Positions 1 to 9,716 are shown, counted from the stretch's first letter. The stretch is DNA of 64,000 nucleotides from Strongylocentrotus pallidus (GCA_030265145.1 JARBES010000062.1:681383-745382), one strand, 5' to 3'. The notes: generated from the letters alone by a model not told the origin. Made by a program: numbers and translations.

Positions 1-1188
1 GACAAAGTGGAATACATTCGGCAGACCGGTGAAAATAGTGATATTGGAAAGGGATTTAACGTTTACGATAAAATATTTGCTCATTACATGTGCCTTTATT
101 TGAACACATCCCTGACATGGAGCGTGCCAAGGAATTTCAAGTTTTGGTTCGGTTATGACGTGTATCCCATAGCCTTGGGTTCGTTTGAAATGTCATTTGC
201 TTACAACACGCATTCTATCGTTCAGTTTATCGGGGCGTCTTTGCAGAACGTCGAAGATGGTGGCCAGGTCACCACCGTCACAACAAGTATTCCGATGGGA
301 ATGATGCCTATCAGCCCAGACCCTGTGGTCTATTCTTCAGTCTCGGCTTGCATAGGACTTGAGTACATAAACGACGACATTTTCACCACACACGACGTCG
401 TAAGCAAGTCACAACGCGCAGGAAAAGCACCCCTTGTCGATTTAAAAAGAATAGGAGATGGTTTCAAAAATTGTTTAAACAGAGCCATCGTGGTTCCGAC
501 CTTTGGTTATCGTAAGACAGGGACGCTTGGATGCAGCAGCGAAAATTTTATACACATGCTTGGACGTGCAGGCCCTTACTTCGATCATTGTTGTAAAGCC
601 AACCGACATATGGTTCATGCCAATGTAGCACCAAACACTGAAGCACCGCTTTACAATCATCACGATTTGACACACGAAGACCCCACAAATCCAGGAACTT
701 ACTTTACCAATCCGTATGCCTTTTACAGCGGGTGCGCGGGTCTCATGTACGACAACCGAAACGCCGGCGACAAGAACGAAATCATTTCCTGTGGCCAATG
801 GGACTCGCAGAGCAAACCGCGTGGTCTAAAAAATGCTATCGACATTTATAGCAAAGGAAGCGAACAGGTGAACAAAATGCATTCAGATTGGTACAAGGTA
901 TATGAAATGGTTGATAGTTTTTATCCCTTTTTCAACGGCACGATGGCTTTGAATTTAAAGCATACCATGGATTGTTCTTCGGCATACGGCTCGGGCCGTG
1001 TGTCTGTCATGCCAGGAGTACAGCAATCCGGAGGCGACAATTCTACCAGCAGAGTTTGCGACAGTGACACTGCTAAATTAATTACCCATTTTGATGGTGG
1101 CAGCATTCCCAATCAAATCCCTATCACAAGTTCGTATAGTCGTATTGGTGGTCAAAAACTAGTCAGACCACCCGTTGCTGTTTCGTAG
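1..1188 (+). CDS. C-terminal part of a large structural protein, major capsid protein candidate (partial)
   Basis: The frame is open through the left edge of the window, so the N-terminus is missing; the first possible start inside the window is a GTG and is probably internal. The 390-odd visible residues are rich in aromatic residues, Asn, Gly and Pro, with no membrane segment or signal peptide, which suits a folded virion shell protein. A Pro/Asn/Tyr-rich stretch around residues 205-250 loosely recalls the surface-exposed part of herpesvirus major capsid proteins. The capsid assignment is inference; only the open frame and composition are seen directly. An AATAAA lies at 1229-1234, just after the stop and before the next gene. 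The alternative is another large virion protein. Confidence 0.5.
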   Translation, partial: DKVEYIRQTGENSDIGKGFNVYDKIFAHYMCLYLNTSLTWSVPRNFKFWFGYDVYPIALGSFEMSFAYNTHSIVQFIGASLQNVEDGGQVTTVTTSIPMGMMPISPDPVVYSSVSACIGLEYINDDIFTTHDVVSKSQRAGKAPLVDLKRIGDGFKNCLNRAIVVPTFGYRKTGTLGCSSENFIHMLGRAGPYFDHCCKANRHMVHANVAPNTEAPLYNHHDLTHEDPTNPGTYFTNPYAFYSGCAGLMYDNRNAGDKNEIISCGQWDSQSKPRGLKNAIDIYSKGSEQVNKMHSDWYKVYEMVDSFYPFFNGTMALNLKHTMDCSSAYGSGRVSVMPGVQQSGGDNSTSRVCDSDTAKLITHFDGGSIPNQIPITSSYSRIGGQKLVRPPVAVS

Positions 1189-1243
1189 ACTTCATGACAC
1201 GACTGACGTACGAAGTAGACCTATAAAAAATAAATCAATTGGG

Positions 1244-2569
1244 ATGGAAAAAAGTATTCAAAATATCATGATTCCCTACGCACAACTTCCCACAGAAGAT
1301 GATGAAGGCATATCTACCAAAACCTCCTCTTGGATATCCATATCTCCATTCAAGGACTACAAGGATATGAAAGGAGAAGTGACATACGAAGATGTGACAG
1401 AGGATAAAGGGGATGGAATGCAAATAAAGAAAGAGATTAAAGAAGAAGGTCAAGGCGCATCTGTTACCTCGACCGCTACACCCTCTTCGTCATCTGGATC
1501 TCTATTCACAGACAGCGATGATAGAGAAGGAGAAGTGAAATATGAAAATGCGGTCGAGGATGAAAATTATGAAATACAGGTAGTGAAAAAGGGTAAAGAT
1601 GAAACAGCAGAGGGAAAGATGGATTTTAATAGAATGACACAACTTCTTTCTTTTTCCAAACGGTTTTTAAATTTTGGATGGACTACGGTGGGTAAAATGA
1701 AGCACGTATTACATCACGTGACAAACCAATATACGTTGGATACTATGGCAGACGCAGCAATAGACGATTTCAGAACCCATTACGACCAGGATTATTATGC
1801 GTCCCATTACCAACGTTTAAAAAAAGAGTTAGACAAACTGTACAAGAAAGATTCACCTAATATACATTGCAGTACATGTTTTTGTTCAAAGTTTAAATCA
1901 GAGAGAGACCGACAACAGCGCAGGCAAAACATCAATATAAAATTCAACACCCTGTCTCTTTTGGAAAGTCATGTCGATTTTTATCTCAAAATTCGGGGTG
2001 GCAAAGACATTCAAAACCAAATCGAACGTGTTCAGCAAAACGTCAACGACCATTTCAAACAGATCGACGATCTCAATCACCTCCTTCAACCACTACAAAA
2101 CAAACCAAAGTCCACGCTGTGTTTACGAGAAATTGACAGATTTAAAGATTTAAAATTTCAAAGAGAAGTCACTTCGAGAAAATTGCATTCTTTATTAAAA
2201 TTAAAAGAGCAGTTGACTAAAATTTACAATTGGGTGGAAGAATTAAAATCACAGGCAGATATCCGATTAGAATGGGATATCGTAAAAAATGTGTTAGCCG
2301 AACAACAACAACAGCATACGGATATCGATCACACTGAGGGAGAATTCGATCGTATTTTGAAATCAGGTGAAGACATTTCAAAGCATATTCATCAATCTAA
2401 ACTAGATTCTGAAGATTTCTACACCAGACTTTCTCAGCTTCACGATACCATTGCCTTGCCAGAGTTGATCGACGATATCACTGTCAAAGTGTTAGACGTA
2501 GGCAAATTCTCCAAGATAGACTCAGATGACGACAAATATTACAATCAACTTACTGAACCACATTCATGA
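1244..2569 (+). CDS. Coiled-coil protein of unknown function
   Basis: 441 residues. The open frame extends upstream to a TTG, but the first ATG follows a TATAAAA/AATAAA run and avoids overlap with the preceding gene, so it is the likely start. The first third is acidic and Ser/Thr-rich (low complexity, probably disordered). From about residue 120 it is Lys/Glu/Gln-rich and largely helical, with long heptad-like stretches interrupted by a Cys cluster (CSTCFCSK). Coiled-coil proteins of this kind are common as tegument or scaffold proteins, but no family is recognised. The polyadenylation signal AATAAA is at 2726-2731. The 3' end overlaps the opposite-strand small gene by about 20 nt. Confidence 0.75.
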   Translation: MEKSIQNIMIPYAQLPTEDDEGISTKTSSWISISPFKDYKDMKGEVTYEDVTEDKGDGMQIKKEIKEEGQGASVTSTATPSSSSGSLFTDSDDREGEVKYENAVEDENYEIQVVKKGKDETAEGKMDFNRMTQLLSFSKRFLNFGWTTVGKMKHVLHHVTNQYTLDTMADAAIDDFRTHYDQDYYASHYQRLKKELDKLYKKDSPNIHCSTCFCSKFKSERDRQQRRQNINIKFNTLSLLESHVDFYLKIRGGKDIQNQIERVQQNVNDHFKQIDDLNHLLQPLQNKPKSTLCLREIDRFKDLKFQREVTSRKLHSLLKLKEQLTKIYNWVEELKSQADIRLEWDIVKNVLAEQQQQHTDIDHTEGEFDRILKSGEDISKHIHQSKLDSEDFYTRLSQLHDTIALPELIDDITVKVLDVGKFSKIDSDDDKYYNQLTEPHS

Positions 2570-2798
2570 GATCGGATTCTTTCATAATCAGCTTTTTAGT
2601 TTGTTGTTGTTGTTGTTGTTTTTCCTGTCCCTCTTGATTCTTGGTACAGACAGATACGCTCACTTTTTGTTTGCAATTGTACATGAAGGGTGTGCATTTG
2701 TTTGTACCGTGTAATAATTGTATTAAATAAATTGCGTCATCATGACCACGTTTTGTATCATCTAACAATCGTTGTGTGTGTTTAAGATTGTTCATCAT
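2550..2798 (-). CDS. Small Gln-rich protein of unknown function
   Basis: 82 residues, beginning Met-Met. Hydrophilic, with a poly-Gln run and three cysteines; no recognisable domain. It is convergent with the coiled-coil gene and divergent from the next gene, with which its start codon shares the palindrome CATG at 2796-2799. Because the ORF is short it could be spurious. The same start-codon arrangement at three other divergent pairs argues mildly in its favour. Confidence 0.4.
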   Translation of the reverse strand: MMNNLKHTQRLLDDTKRGHDDAIYLIQLLHGTNKCTPFMYNCKQKVSVSVCTKNQEGQEKQQQQQQTKKLIMKESDLMNVVQ

Positions 2799-3237
2799 GA
2801 ACTCGTTTACTACCAACGTTGAAATACTGATTCATAAGTTGTACCGTATATACTTTTTAAAAAAGAACACGTTTCCAACAACGTTTAAGTATGTGGATGA
2901 CAAACGATGGATCACAGTCAGTTTTGCTCTCCGCACAAACACCACGACAACAGACAATGGGATTGTCAGCACGTACACATCCCCTTTTATAGCACCGTCT
3001 CCGTCACCCATACACATCACCACACACATTCTCATACTTAATGAGGCAAATCCAAACATAGACAGAATAAAACACACCAAATACGCACATATTTTTATCA
3101 TGAATAGCAGTTTATTTGATGTACAAAAAATACACACACATTACGCTCTTGATTACCATGTTTATGTAAACGGCATGTATTTTTTAAAGTACATCAACCG
3201 AGACCTAAAACAAACCATACTTTATAACCCCGACTAA
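2797..3237 (+). CDS. Hypothetical protein, 146 residues
   Basis: The start chosen is the ATG in the context CATCATGAA, the same context used at 5865 and 7082; upstream codons in the frame would need a non-ATG start. The product is rich in Thr, Ile, His and Tyr, with no signal peptide or clear membrane segment. Its 3' end overlaps the end of the convergent 717-residue gene by about 33 nt. No homologue is recognised. Confidence 0.5.
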   Translation: MNSFTTNVEILIHKLYRIYFLKKNTFPTTFKYVDDKRWITVSFALRTNTTTTDNGIVSTYTSPFIAPSPSPIHITTHILILNEANPNIDRIKHTKYAHIFIMNSSLFDVQKIHTHYALDYHVYVNGMYFLKYINRDLKQTILYNPD

Positions 3238-5358
3238 CCAACGTACCACCTCATTATTAATATAAGATCCTTTTGATTGATGAACCTTTTGAATGACGTC
3301 GTCGTAGGTAAATACATTCTGTCTTAGTTTGACAGACAATCTGTCAATTTGCAACAGTGTGTTGACCACGTTCGTTTTCTCAAATAGACTTTCACATCGT
3401 TCCGACAAGATGGTCAGATCGTGCTCAGCATAACAAAAATTAGACAACCATCCGCAGCTTAATCCTAAACATGATAAATAACTAAGGAGCGAATCGATCT
3501 TTTGTTTGTCCAATTGAACGTAACGGACCATTGTGCACAGTGCGCATACCTGGTACAGCATTCTCAGTGAATCATAATAAACATTACAACACGCAGATAC
3601 TTGAGATAACATCTTAATGGTCACGTCTAAATAATTCCATACAATATCTTCATTTTCTTCATCGCAAAATAAAAAATCTTCAAATAGTTTATGAGAACAT
3701 TCTGTAAACATCGATAACGGTGCATCGTACGCACCAGCCTGTGTTCTTGTATAAGTCTCTAAAACATCAGCGTCTAATACGATGCTGGGTTGCAGACTTG
3801 ATCTATTAATCCAAGTCAGAATGGTGCGTTGACATTTTGATAGTCGAAGCGTGACGGCTGTGCACAATCCAACCACATTTCCGTTCTGTATAGATTCTAA
3901 TAGTACAAACAGCCACATGCTCGTCATATTATAGTACACGTTGTCAAATACTAACATTTTTACACCGTGTAAACTGTGTACCGAAGAGCTTCGCATTATT
4001 TCGTTTTGTTCAACATCGTTCGTCAAGCGTTTAAACGTATCTCCCATCGTGTAAGAAATGAACCTCTCCGAAGTATTTTGATTGTCGTACATTTTACATA
4101 AGACGAATATATCACTGAAAACGGCGGGTGTATTTAAACTTATGTCGACCTGTATCTGATTTAAACGGGGTGGAAAACTCGACGGGTCCTGCTGCGGTGG
4201 TATAAGAATGTCATAATTCAAAACATGTAATCGTTCACTTTCGTAATGCTGCTGCGAGCATCGACCAATATCAGCAAACACTGTCAGAAAATCCTTCCAA
4301 CATTGCAGATAAAGAGAGGAATCTCGAACTTCTCTCCGTGCTAATTTCAATTGCTTGTCGTAAAAGGATTGAGAAACAAACTTCATGTTATTTAAATCAA
4401 AACACGAATTAACCTCGATTAATGTATCTGGTACAAAAACATATTTACATATTTTACAGAAAGTGCCATTGTAATGTTTTGACGACGAGGTACATATCCA
4501 TTGAATGAGAATGTCGTTCTTTTGTTTCGCATCAAGATGAAAGCAAGCACCTGGAATCGCAATTCCCTGTTTTCCACCATGCTCGATGCTATAATCATCA
4601 GCATCCATCTGAAATCGTGCGGCTGCCAATTCTCTGTGGGATGCTCCTAACGTCGCCGTTGCATCTTCGTTGTAAATGTTTACGTTCCCCATATCATGAC
4701 CTCCCATTAACATAAGCATGAAACACAGCACGTTAAATTGCACAGGGTCTTTGGACACGTGTACATCGTCCTTCGTACGAGTCGTGTTAAAATGACATGG
4801 ATAAAATTTCAAAATCACAGGATTGCTCTGTTTAAAATAAATGCGAGCAAAATCATATAAATAATAAAGTTTAGACGGTAAACTATCTGGTGCGTGTTTC
4901 TCTTCTTCTTCTATTAACCTGCTATTAATGTGGGTTTCATATCCATACCGCTTTTTCAATTGGTGATAAACGTACCCAATGTTGTGGTCTGATAATTCAG
5001 GCGATGTTGTAAGAGTAGGCGTAATTTTGAGCGGTGTTTGCGACTGTTGCTGTCGCGGGTGTTGATTGACAAGGGATCCAGTTGGCACTGAAACATTTTG
5101 TGCATTCGTAAACGATGTTGACTCGGTTGACTTCGTTGCAATAGACGCACATTGTGTCGACGATTTGACTATATGTTTGCTGTTGTTGTTGCTGCTGTTG
5201 CTGGTGTTGTTGCTGTTGTTGTTGCTGAAGTACTGGCCGTGGTTGCTGTTGACGGGGTTGCTGTGGATGGTAGAAAGATGATTGTTGCTGTGCATACGAG
5301 TCGTCAGTGTGATCGAAACGTGATTGGTAACGAGCCTGACCGTGCACATATCTTGCAT
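3205..5358 (-). CDS. Large protein of unknown function, possibly joined to the upstream zinc-ribbon frame
   Basis: 717 residues from the first ATG. Residues 1-120 lie over the neighbouring gene in another frame and are Asn/Ser/Gln low complexity produced by a CAG/CAA repeat, so they may not be translated as such. From about residue 125 the composition becomes that of an ordinary globular protein. It has many Cys residues, including a CKIC pair near residue 300, and hydrophobic helices in the last 200 residues. No ATG lies between residue 120 and about 213 in the globular part. Translation therefore starts far upstream, or the frame is reached by frameshifting or splicing from the zinc-ribbon ORF. 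Function unknown. Confidence 0.7.
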   Translation of the reverse strand: MQDMCTVRLVTNHVSITLTTRMHSNNHLSTIHSNPVNSNHGQYFSNNNSNNTSNSSNNNSKHIVKSSTQCASIATKSTESTSFTNAQNVSVPTGSLVNQHPRQQQSQTPLKITPTLTTSPELSDHNIGYVYHQLKKRYGYETHINSRLIEEEEKHAPDSLPSKLYYLYDFARIYFKQSNPVILKFYPCHFNTTRTKDDVHVSKDPVQFNVLCFMLMLMGGHDMGNVNIYNEDATATLGASHRELAAARFQMDADDYSIEHGGKQGIAIPGACFHLDAKQKNDILIQWICTSSSKHYNGTFCKICKYVFVPDTLIEVNSCFDLNNMKFVSQSFYDKQLKLARREVRDSSLYLQCWKDFLTVFADIGRCSQQHYESERLHVLNYDILIPPQQDPSSFPPRLNQIQVDISLNTPAVFSDIFVLCKMYDNQNTSERFISYTMGDTFKRLTNDVEQNEIMRSSSVHSLHGVKMLVFDNVYYNMTSMWLFVLLESIQNGNVVGLCTAVTLRLSKCQRTILTWINRSSLQPSIVLDADVLETYTRTQAGAYDAPLSMFTECSHKLFEDFLFCDEENEDIVWNYLDVTIKMLSQVSACCNVYYDSLRMLYQVCALCTMVRYVQLDKQKIDSLLSYLSCLGLSCGWLSNFCYAEHDLTILSERCESLFEKTNVVNTLLQIDRLSVKLRQNVFTYDDVIQKVHQSKGSYINNEVVRWLVGVIKYGLF

Positions 5359-5866
5359 TGTGGTCTTTTAAAGGTCTAGAATATCCGGAGTGATTTTTAT
5401 AGTTGCAAGGACTGTGGTGTTCATAGTAGTGACGGTGGTCATCCTCATAATGAGGTTTTTTATGGGGATGATAATGATTGCCTCTAGTCTTATGCCTTGT
5501 TTCATGTTCTTTTCTAAGAGATGAGTTTTCCTTTTCGCGTACACTTACAACTTTAGAAGACACTTTTTTTTTCCTTTGGTCCCGCCTTGCCATAGACGAT
5601 GATGCATTGCTGTATTTTTTACATTGGTCACGTTTTGCCATAGACGATAATGCATTTCTAGTTTTGTTACGTTGGTCACGTCTTGCCGTAGATGACGATG
5701 CATTGCTATCTTCATCGTGTGTGCTCGAGTCACTGCATTCACCATCGGACGACGAAACAGTTTCTGCATCTTTGTACATATCACCCACCAGCTTGTTTTT
5801 GTCGGGTGATGTCAATAAAACCTTACGTTCGTCTGCAGACACCTTCAATTCGAGTTGTTCCATCAT
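4997..5866 (-). CDS. Ser/Arg/His/Gln-rich protein with C-terminal zinc ribbon
   Basis: 289 residues starting Met-Met. Order of regions: an acidic Ser-rich N-terminus; three imperfect repeats of an Ala-Ser-Ser-x-Ala-Arg-Arg-Asp-Gln type (about residues 55-100); a His/Tyr/Arg-rich stretch; a poly-Gln tract (about 205-230); and a zinc ribbon with two CxxC pairs (CVYC and CTKC, nine residues apart between pairs) near residue 240. The basic, disordered body plus zinc ribbon suggests a nucleic-acid-binding regulator; this is inference. Its start shares CATG (5864-5867) with the divergent gene. Its end overlaps the 717-residue gene by about 360 nt in a different frame. Confidence 0.65.
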   Translation of the reverse strand: MMEQLELKVSADERKVLLTSPDKNKLVGDMYKDAETVSSSDGECSDSSTHDEDSNASSSTARRDQRNKTRNALSSMAKRDQCKKYSNASSSMARRDQRKKKVSSKVVSVREKENSSLRKEHETRHKTRGNHYHPHKKPHYEDDHRHYYEHHSPCNYKNHSGYSRPLKDHNARYVHGQARYQSRFDHTDDSYAQQQSSFYHPQQPRQQQPRPVLQQQQQQQHQQQQQQQQQTYSQIVDTMCVYCNEVNRVNIVYECTKCFSANWIPCQSTPATATVANTAQNYAYSYNIA

Positions 5867-7085
5867 GAATGACGCAACTCTGACACACAATCAGTTTTTA
5901 ACCCTGCAGTCGATGCACAATGTTCCAACACCGCTTGACAAGTGGGAAAATATTCAAAAAGAGTCAGTAAAGGTGTACCAACCTGGTATCAGCACAGACA
6001 AAGAAGCTCTCAGGACATGCTTTTACTGTTCACTTAGTGACGATCCAAACGATCGCCATCAGACATTATCACGAGATGCTTCTCATGCCAAGAATGCATT
6101 GGTCGTGTTTGCGAAAAGAAACGCGACCATAGAATCGAAGCGAGCGGGTCGGGTTGGTGACAAAAAACCTAAGTTGTGTCATAACAAACAATCCAAAAGT
6201 AAGGCCGCCTTCTTACCTTCCAAAGGCTTCGTAATACCTCAACTAGACGACTGGACATGTAGACTTACCGTCGATCGGCTAGCATCTGTGTACAACCATT
6301 GGAACTCTACAAAAGCGGATAGCGTGAGTGAGAGGGTCTTAGACAGTCTACTTGCCAATCCGCCCGTCACTGACAGACTGAGCTATTTCGTGCAATACGA
6401 ACAATATAGATCACAGCGCGACGAGTGCGCAAAAGATTTTAGCCGGTGCCAAAATCGTCGGTCATGCGCAATCTATGTTGCATTGAGTGAAGAAATGGGA
6501 CAGACAAAAAAGCATCATCCGTTCGGAGTCGGCGTCACCGCATCGCTCGATAACGGGAACGATTTAGATATCTTTGATCGTTGCCCCAAAACGTTCAATA
6601 CTGTTTTTATCAAAGATTATTTTCCCGTGTTAAGAAATAACGAGGTATTGTCTACGTTATATACAAAATATGGAGATGGTGTTCTTGAATACATCAACAT
6701 ATACGAGAGAGAGCTATGTTTTACATGCACAATGATGGCTATGGGGCATAGCATGTTGGCTTGTTTTAGAGACACGTGTTACAAACCTTATGCCCAAGAT
6801 TGCCTTGCCATTACGGTTTCTATTTACAAGGCAATTGTTAATGAGCTGGTGAAAAACCGTGTTTTCTTAAAAGCAACCGACATTGCCTTCAATCTACCCA
6901 CAAGCAGAAACCCTAACGAGTTGCATGTGCCATTTGATAACACGTCCTATAACGACTACACCATCATCAAAGAAGTTCAATTCTTTGATTTTATAAAATC
7001 ATTTAAAGATTCAGTTGTTTATTCTAAAGATTCGAAAACGAATCAGATATTTATAGAAAAGGCATACGTCTATCCGTCATCATGA
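5865..7085 (+). CDS. Hypothetical protein, 406 residues
   Basis: The frame is open far upstream, over the opposite-strand gene. The ATG in CATCATGAA is chosen because everything upstream mirrors the Ser/Arg repeats of the minus-strand gene. The product is soluble, Cys-rich in places (CFYC near residue 50; a CFTC pair near 285) and has no membrane segment. The stop overlaps the start of the following gene as ATGA, so the two are probably co-expressed. No family recognised. Confidence 0.7.
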   Translation: MNDATLTHNQFLTLQSMHNVPTPLDKWENIQKESVKVYQPGISTDKEALRTCFYCSLSDDPNDRHQTLSRDASHAKNALVVFAKRNATIESKRAGRVGDKKPKLCHNKQSKSKAAFLPSKGFVIPQLDDWTCRLTVDRLASVYNHWNSTKADSVSERVLDSLLANPPVTDRLSYFVQYEQYRSQRDECAKDFSRCQNRRSCAIYVALSEEMGQTKKHHPFGVGVTASLDNGNDLDIFDRCPKTFNTVFIKDYFPVLRNNEVLSTLYTKYGDGVLEYINIYERELCFTCTMMAMGHSMLACFRDTCYKPYAQDCLAITVSIYKAIVNELVKNRVFLKATDIAFNLPTSRNPNELHVPFDNTSYNDYTIIKEVQFFDFIKSFKDSVVYSKDSKTNQIFIEKAYVYPSS

Positions 7086-8155
7086 ATAGCGTGTGTTTAA
7101 ACATACTTTGTCCCAAAGGTCTGATGGATTACTACCGTCGTAGGTGCATCGATTTCAAATACATGACAAATATGGCCGAGTTAGAGGGAATGCAACACGA
7201 GCTAATTTTGAATAATTTACAATTTCAACAAGATATTCAAAGAAAGGAATTGAAACCGTATATAGAAGGATGGCAGTGCAATGCGCAGGGTATTTTGGTT
7301 CGATACGAACGCGAAATTGATGCATTGTATCGTCGATGCCTTCACAAGGAAGGCATTATTACTGGAATGTTAACCAAGAATAGCGTCAGTCAAAGGGTAT
7401 CTATCGATGATTTTACGATGGCTGTCAGTTCACATCTTGCAGAATTTTCACGTTGTTATGGACAGTGGCTAAATTACGTAGTCCATTATGTAGATGCTTA
7501 CGTCAAACAAACCAATATTACAAACAATGCAAGCAGACGAAGTGCCCAAACTGTTGATAAAGTCATATCAAATGCAGGATCCATTGTCGAATGTAAGGCT
7601 ATCAAAGGATTGGGAGATGTGTCGTATAAATCGAACAAAAATGGGTTGAAATTGCAAAATGAAACACATTTATACGAAGAAAATGCCCTTGGTAAATTGC
7701 GCCATCTGTCCACCGCATACAAGGAAAGAAAAGATATATCATTACAACTAAAATCAGACTTTGTCCAGCAGCAAGGCAGAGAAAATAAAGAAATTGAAAT
7801 GAAAGAGGAGTGTAACGAGGAAGAAAATAAATGCCAAAAGAGCAACGGATTTACAACATGTTTAGGCCAATTAGAAGTGTATTTAACCGTGTCGATCGAA
7901 AAGATTAAAAATGATGTGATTTTATCGCTGTTATCAGAACCTTGTAAATTTTATTTTATGTTAAACTGTATTCGACAATTGACACAGGTAAACATGTCTG
8001 AAATATTGCTACGCACACCATGCGAACCTTTATTTTTAACGATACATAATATAACAAAGCGTTTAGTTCATTTCTTAGATGAAATACAATCGACGACGGT
8101 TCAATATCAGCCGCATTCTATTCTTAGTACATTACAACATTACAACGGTTGCTAA
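7082..8155 (+). CDS. Hypothetical helical protein, 357 residues
   Basis: It begins on an ATG overlapping the previous stop (ATGA), again in the context CATCATGAA. The predicted product is mostly helical and charged, with an N-terminal CLNILCPKG segment and a Glu/Lys-rich central section (about residues 215-255). No signal peptide. Two overlapping AATAAA signals follow at 8227-8236, ending this two-gene unit. Function unknown; a virion or DNA-packaging accessory role is possible but unsupported. Confidence 0.7.
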   Translation: MNSVCLNILCPKGLMDYYRRRCIDFKYMTNMAELEGMQHELILNNLQFQQDIQRKELKPYIEGWQCNAQGILVRYEREIDALYRRCLHKEGIITGMLTKNSVSQRVSIDDFTMAVSSHLAEFSRCYGQWLNYVVHYVDAYVKQTNITNNASRRSAQTVDKVISNAGSIVECKAIKGLGDVSYKSNKNGLKLQNETHLYEENALGKLRHLSTAYKERKDISLQLKSDFVQQQGRENKEIEMKEECNEEENKCQKSNGFTTCLGQLEVYLTVSIEKIKNDVILSLLSEPCKFYFMLNCIRQLTQVNMSEILLRTPCEPLFLTIHNITKRLVHFLDEIQSTTVQYQPHSILSTLQHYNGC

Positions 8156-8385
8156 GAAGCACACACATCTTTTTTTTCTTCTTCGTGTGTTTGTCTGCAT
8201 CCTGTGCTTTTTCAAGAACCCACACAAATAAATAAAGAAACAACAAGTGGATACCCCAGTGAATTAATAAAACACAACGAGAAATTGTGTCAGTGCTGTG
8301 TGTTTAAAAAAAAGTGTTTTGTCAAAACACAAATGTGCGTGTCTCGGATGGACGGATAAAGCACCGTTTTTTTGTGGTTTAGAGA

Positions 8386-8392
8386 TATAAAA
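8386..8392 (+). promoter_or_regulatory. TATA box for the C2H2 zinc-finger gene
   Basis: TATAAAA lies 54 nt upstream of the chosen ATG. It makes the upstream in-frame TTG (only a few bases after the box) impossible as a normal start. The rest of the 290 nt intergenic stretch holds AATAAA signals and T/C-rich sequence. Confidence 0.6.
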
Positions 8393-8445
8393 GGTTGACC
8401 CTTAGCTCGCGACACCAAACGCTTGTGACAAGCCGACGATGCAAC

Positions 8446-9435
8446 ATGCACAACTGTAGTACAATAAATGAGTCTGCCCTTCGAGATTTGATCGACCAAG
8501 ACCATGGAAAAGGAGAAGGAGAGGACAATGCAGATTGGGGAATAAAGCTTGCGTATAATCTTTTCGCATCTTCATCAAGAAACAACGCTATGTATGAGCA
8601 TGTGATTGTAAAACATAATGATAAGTATCCGATTGACATGTTGCCAGCCTTAACAAGAGTACATGGAAAGACAACACATGTTGAGATAACGGAGACTAAC
8701 AACAGTATTGCACTACGTGCATCTGAATTTTATAAAAGTGAAATAGACTCCAGCGGACATGTGTCGTATGTTTGTGCTAAATGCCCAGGCCTTGAGTCAA
8801 ACAAAAGTAAGTCAGACAAGGCAATGAACAAGCATATCGCCCGTAATCACTCCAAAGATTTGAGACCCGATGATTTTGGATACTATTGTAGCTATTACCA
8901 CTGCGGATACAACCCTAACAAATTTGCAAGAATTTACTGTTTGAAAGATCTGTACTCAAAGCATATGGAAAACTGGAACATAGACAGACAGAAGAATAGT
9001 TGCATCCAACAAAAGAGAAGAGAGTGGCAGGCCGATGCCAAGGCATTTTTTAAGACCATGAACACCTATCTGAACGGCAACATTTTTCATGTGAGGTTAT
9101 TGAATCTGGAAATGATCAAACTGATGTATGCTAAGTTTGGAATTGTGCCAATGTCCGAATCGTTGTTCAAAGAGGACACGGAAGAGATACTCAATTCTTC
9201 CAAAGAGGTTCACGAAGTTTTTTATAAATACATGGACAGGGCATTTTTAAAGAAACAGATTGACCGTCGGCACAAATCTCAAGAGTGCGAAGAAATATTG
9301 AATAACATCGATACACGAAAGGGTTATATCATGCATTCAATCAGACAGATGTTATCGTTCGTCATGACTTCTCCTTCTCCGAAAGGCAGTGCTACTACCT
9401 TGTGTAAAATAAAAGAATTCTTTGGGGTTTATTAA
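8446..9435 (+). CDS. C2H2 zinc-finger protein
   Basis: 329 residues. The start follows the TATA box by 54 nt. A C2H2 finger is visible: C110, C113, H130, H135. A further Cys/His-rich stretch follows (CSYYHCGYN, about residue 150). The rest is basic and helical. The finger and its downstream 'D-x-x-Y-x-C' continuation resemble the C-terminus of the OTU-domain giant protein at 19293-23489, which suggests a shared viral module. Likely a DNA- or RNA-binding regulator (inference). The last codons run into another open frame that continues for about 60 codons, so the 3' end may be frameshifted relative to an ancestor. Confidence 0.7.
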   Translation: MHNCSTINESALRDLIDQDHGKGEGEDNADWGIKLAYNLFASSSRNNAMYEHVIVKHNDKYPIDMLPALTRVHGKTTHVEITETNNSIALRASEFYKSEIDSSGHVSYVCAKCPGLESNKSKSDKAMNKHIARNHSKDLRPDDFGYYCSYYHCGYNPNKFARIYCLKDLYSKHMENWNIDRQKNSCIQQKRREWQADAKAFFKTMNTYLNGNIFHVRLLNLEMIKLMYAKFGIVPMSESLFKEDTEEILNSSKEVHEVFYKYMDRAFLKKQIDRRHKSQECEEILNNIDTRKGYIMHSIRQMLSFVMTSPSPKGSATTLCKIKEFFGVY

Positions 9436-9604
9436 CGCCACACACCAGATCAATGAACAGATATTGTCGGATTATTCTGTGTTTATGTTGAACTGTTCAG
9501 AACCGTTTAAATGTATAAAGAATTTTACAACGATCAGTGACATGTTGTGTTTTAAGAAGATAATGCCTCGAATAGAAAAGAATAATAAAATAATTAACGT
9601 GTAA
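9422..9604 (+). other. Open frame continuing the zinc-finger gene in another frame (possible frameshifted tail)
   Basis: About 60 codons with no ATG at the beginning. It overlaps the last 14 nt of the zinc-finger gene in the +1 frame and has ordinary protein-like composition with several Cys. It could be the former or alternative C-terminus, reached by a frameshift or a sequencing indel. It could also be chance. Confidence 0.2.
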
Positions 9605-9667
9605 AAAACAAACAGTACTTGTACATATTGGTTTTTGTTGTGTATGTATGTTTTGCCTTGAGCTAAC

Positions 9668-9676
9668 TATATAAAA
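9668..9676 (+). promoter_or_regulatory. TATA box for the PHD-finger gene
   Basis: TATATAAAA lies 41 nt upstream of the ATG, a normal distance for a short-leader viral transcript. Confidence 0.6.
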
Positions 9677-9716
9677 TTCATTTACAGTCTACAGTAAGAA
9701 AGACCAACAAAAAAAA

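Noticed and set aside
475-798. Minus-strand 107-codon frame
   Set aside because: Lies entirely within the structural-protein gene and has no independent support; a shadow frame.
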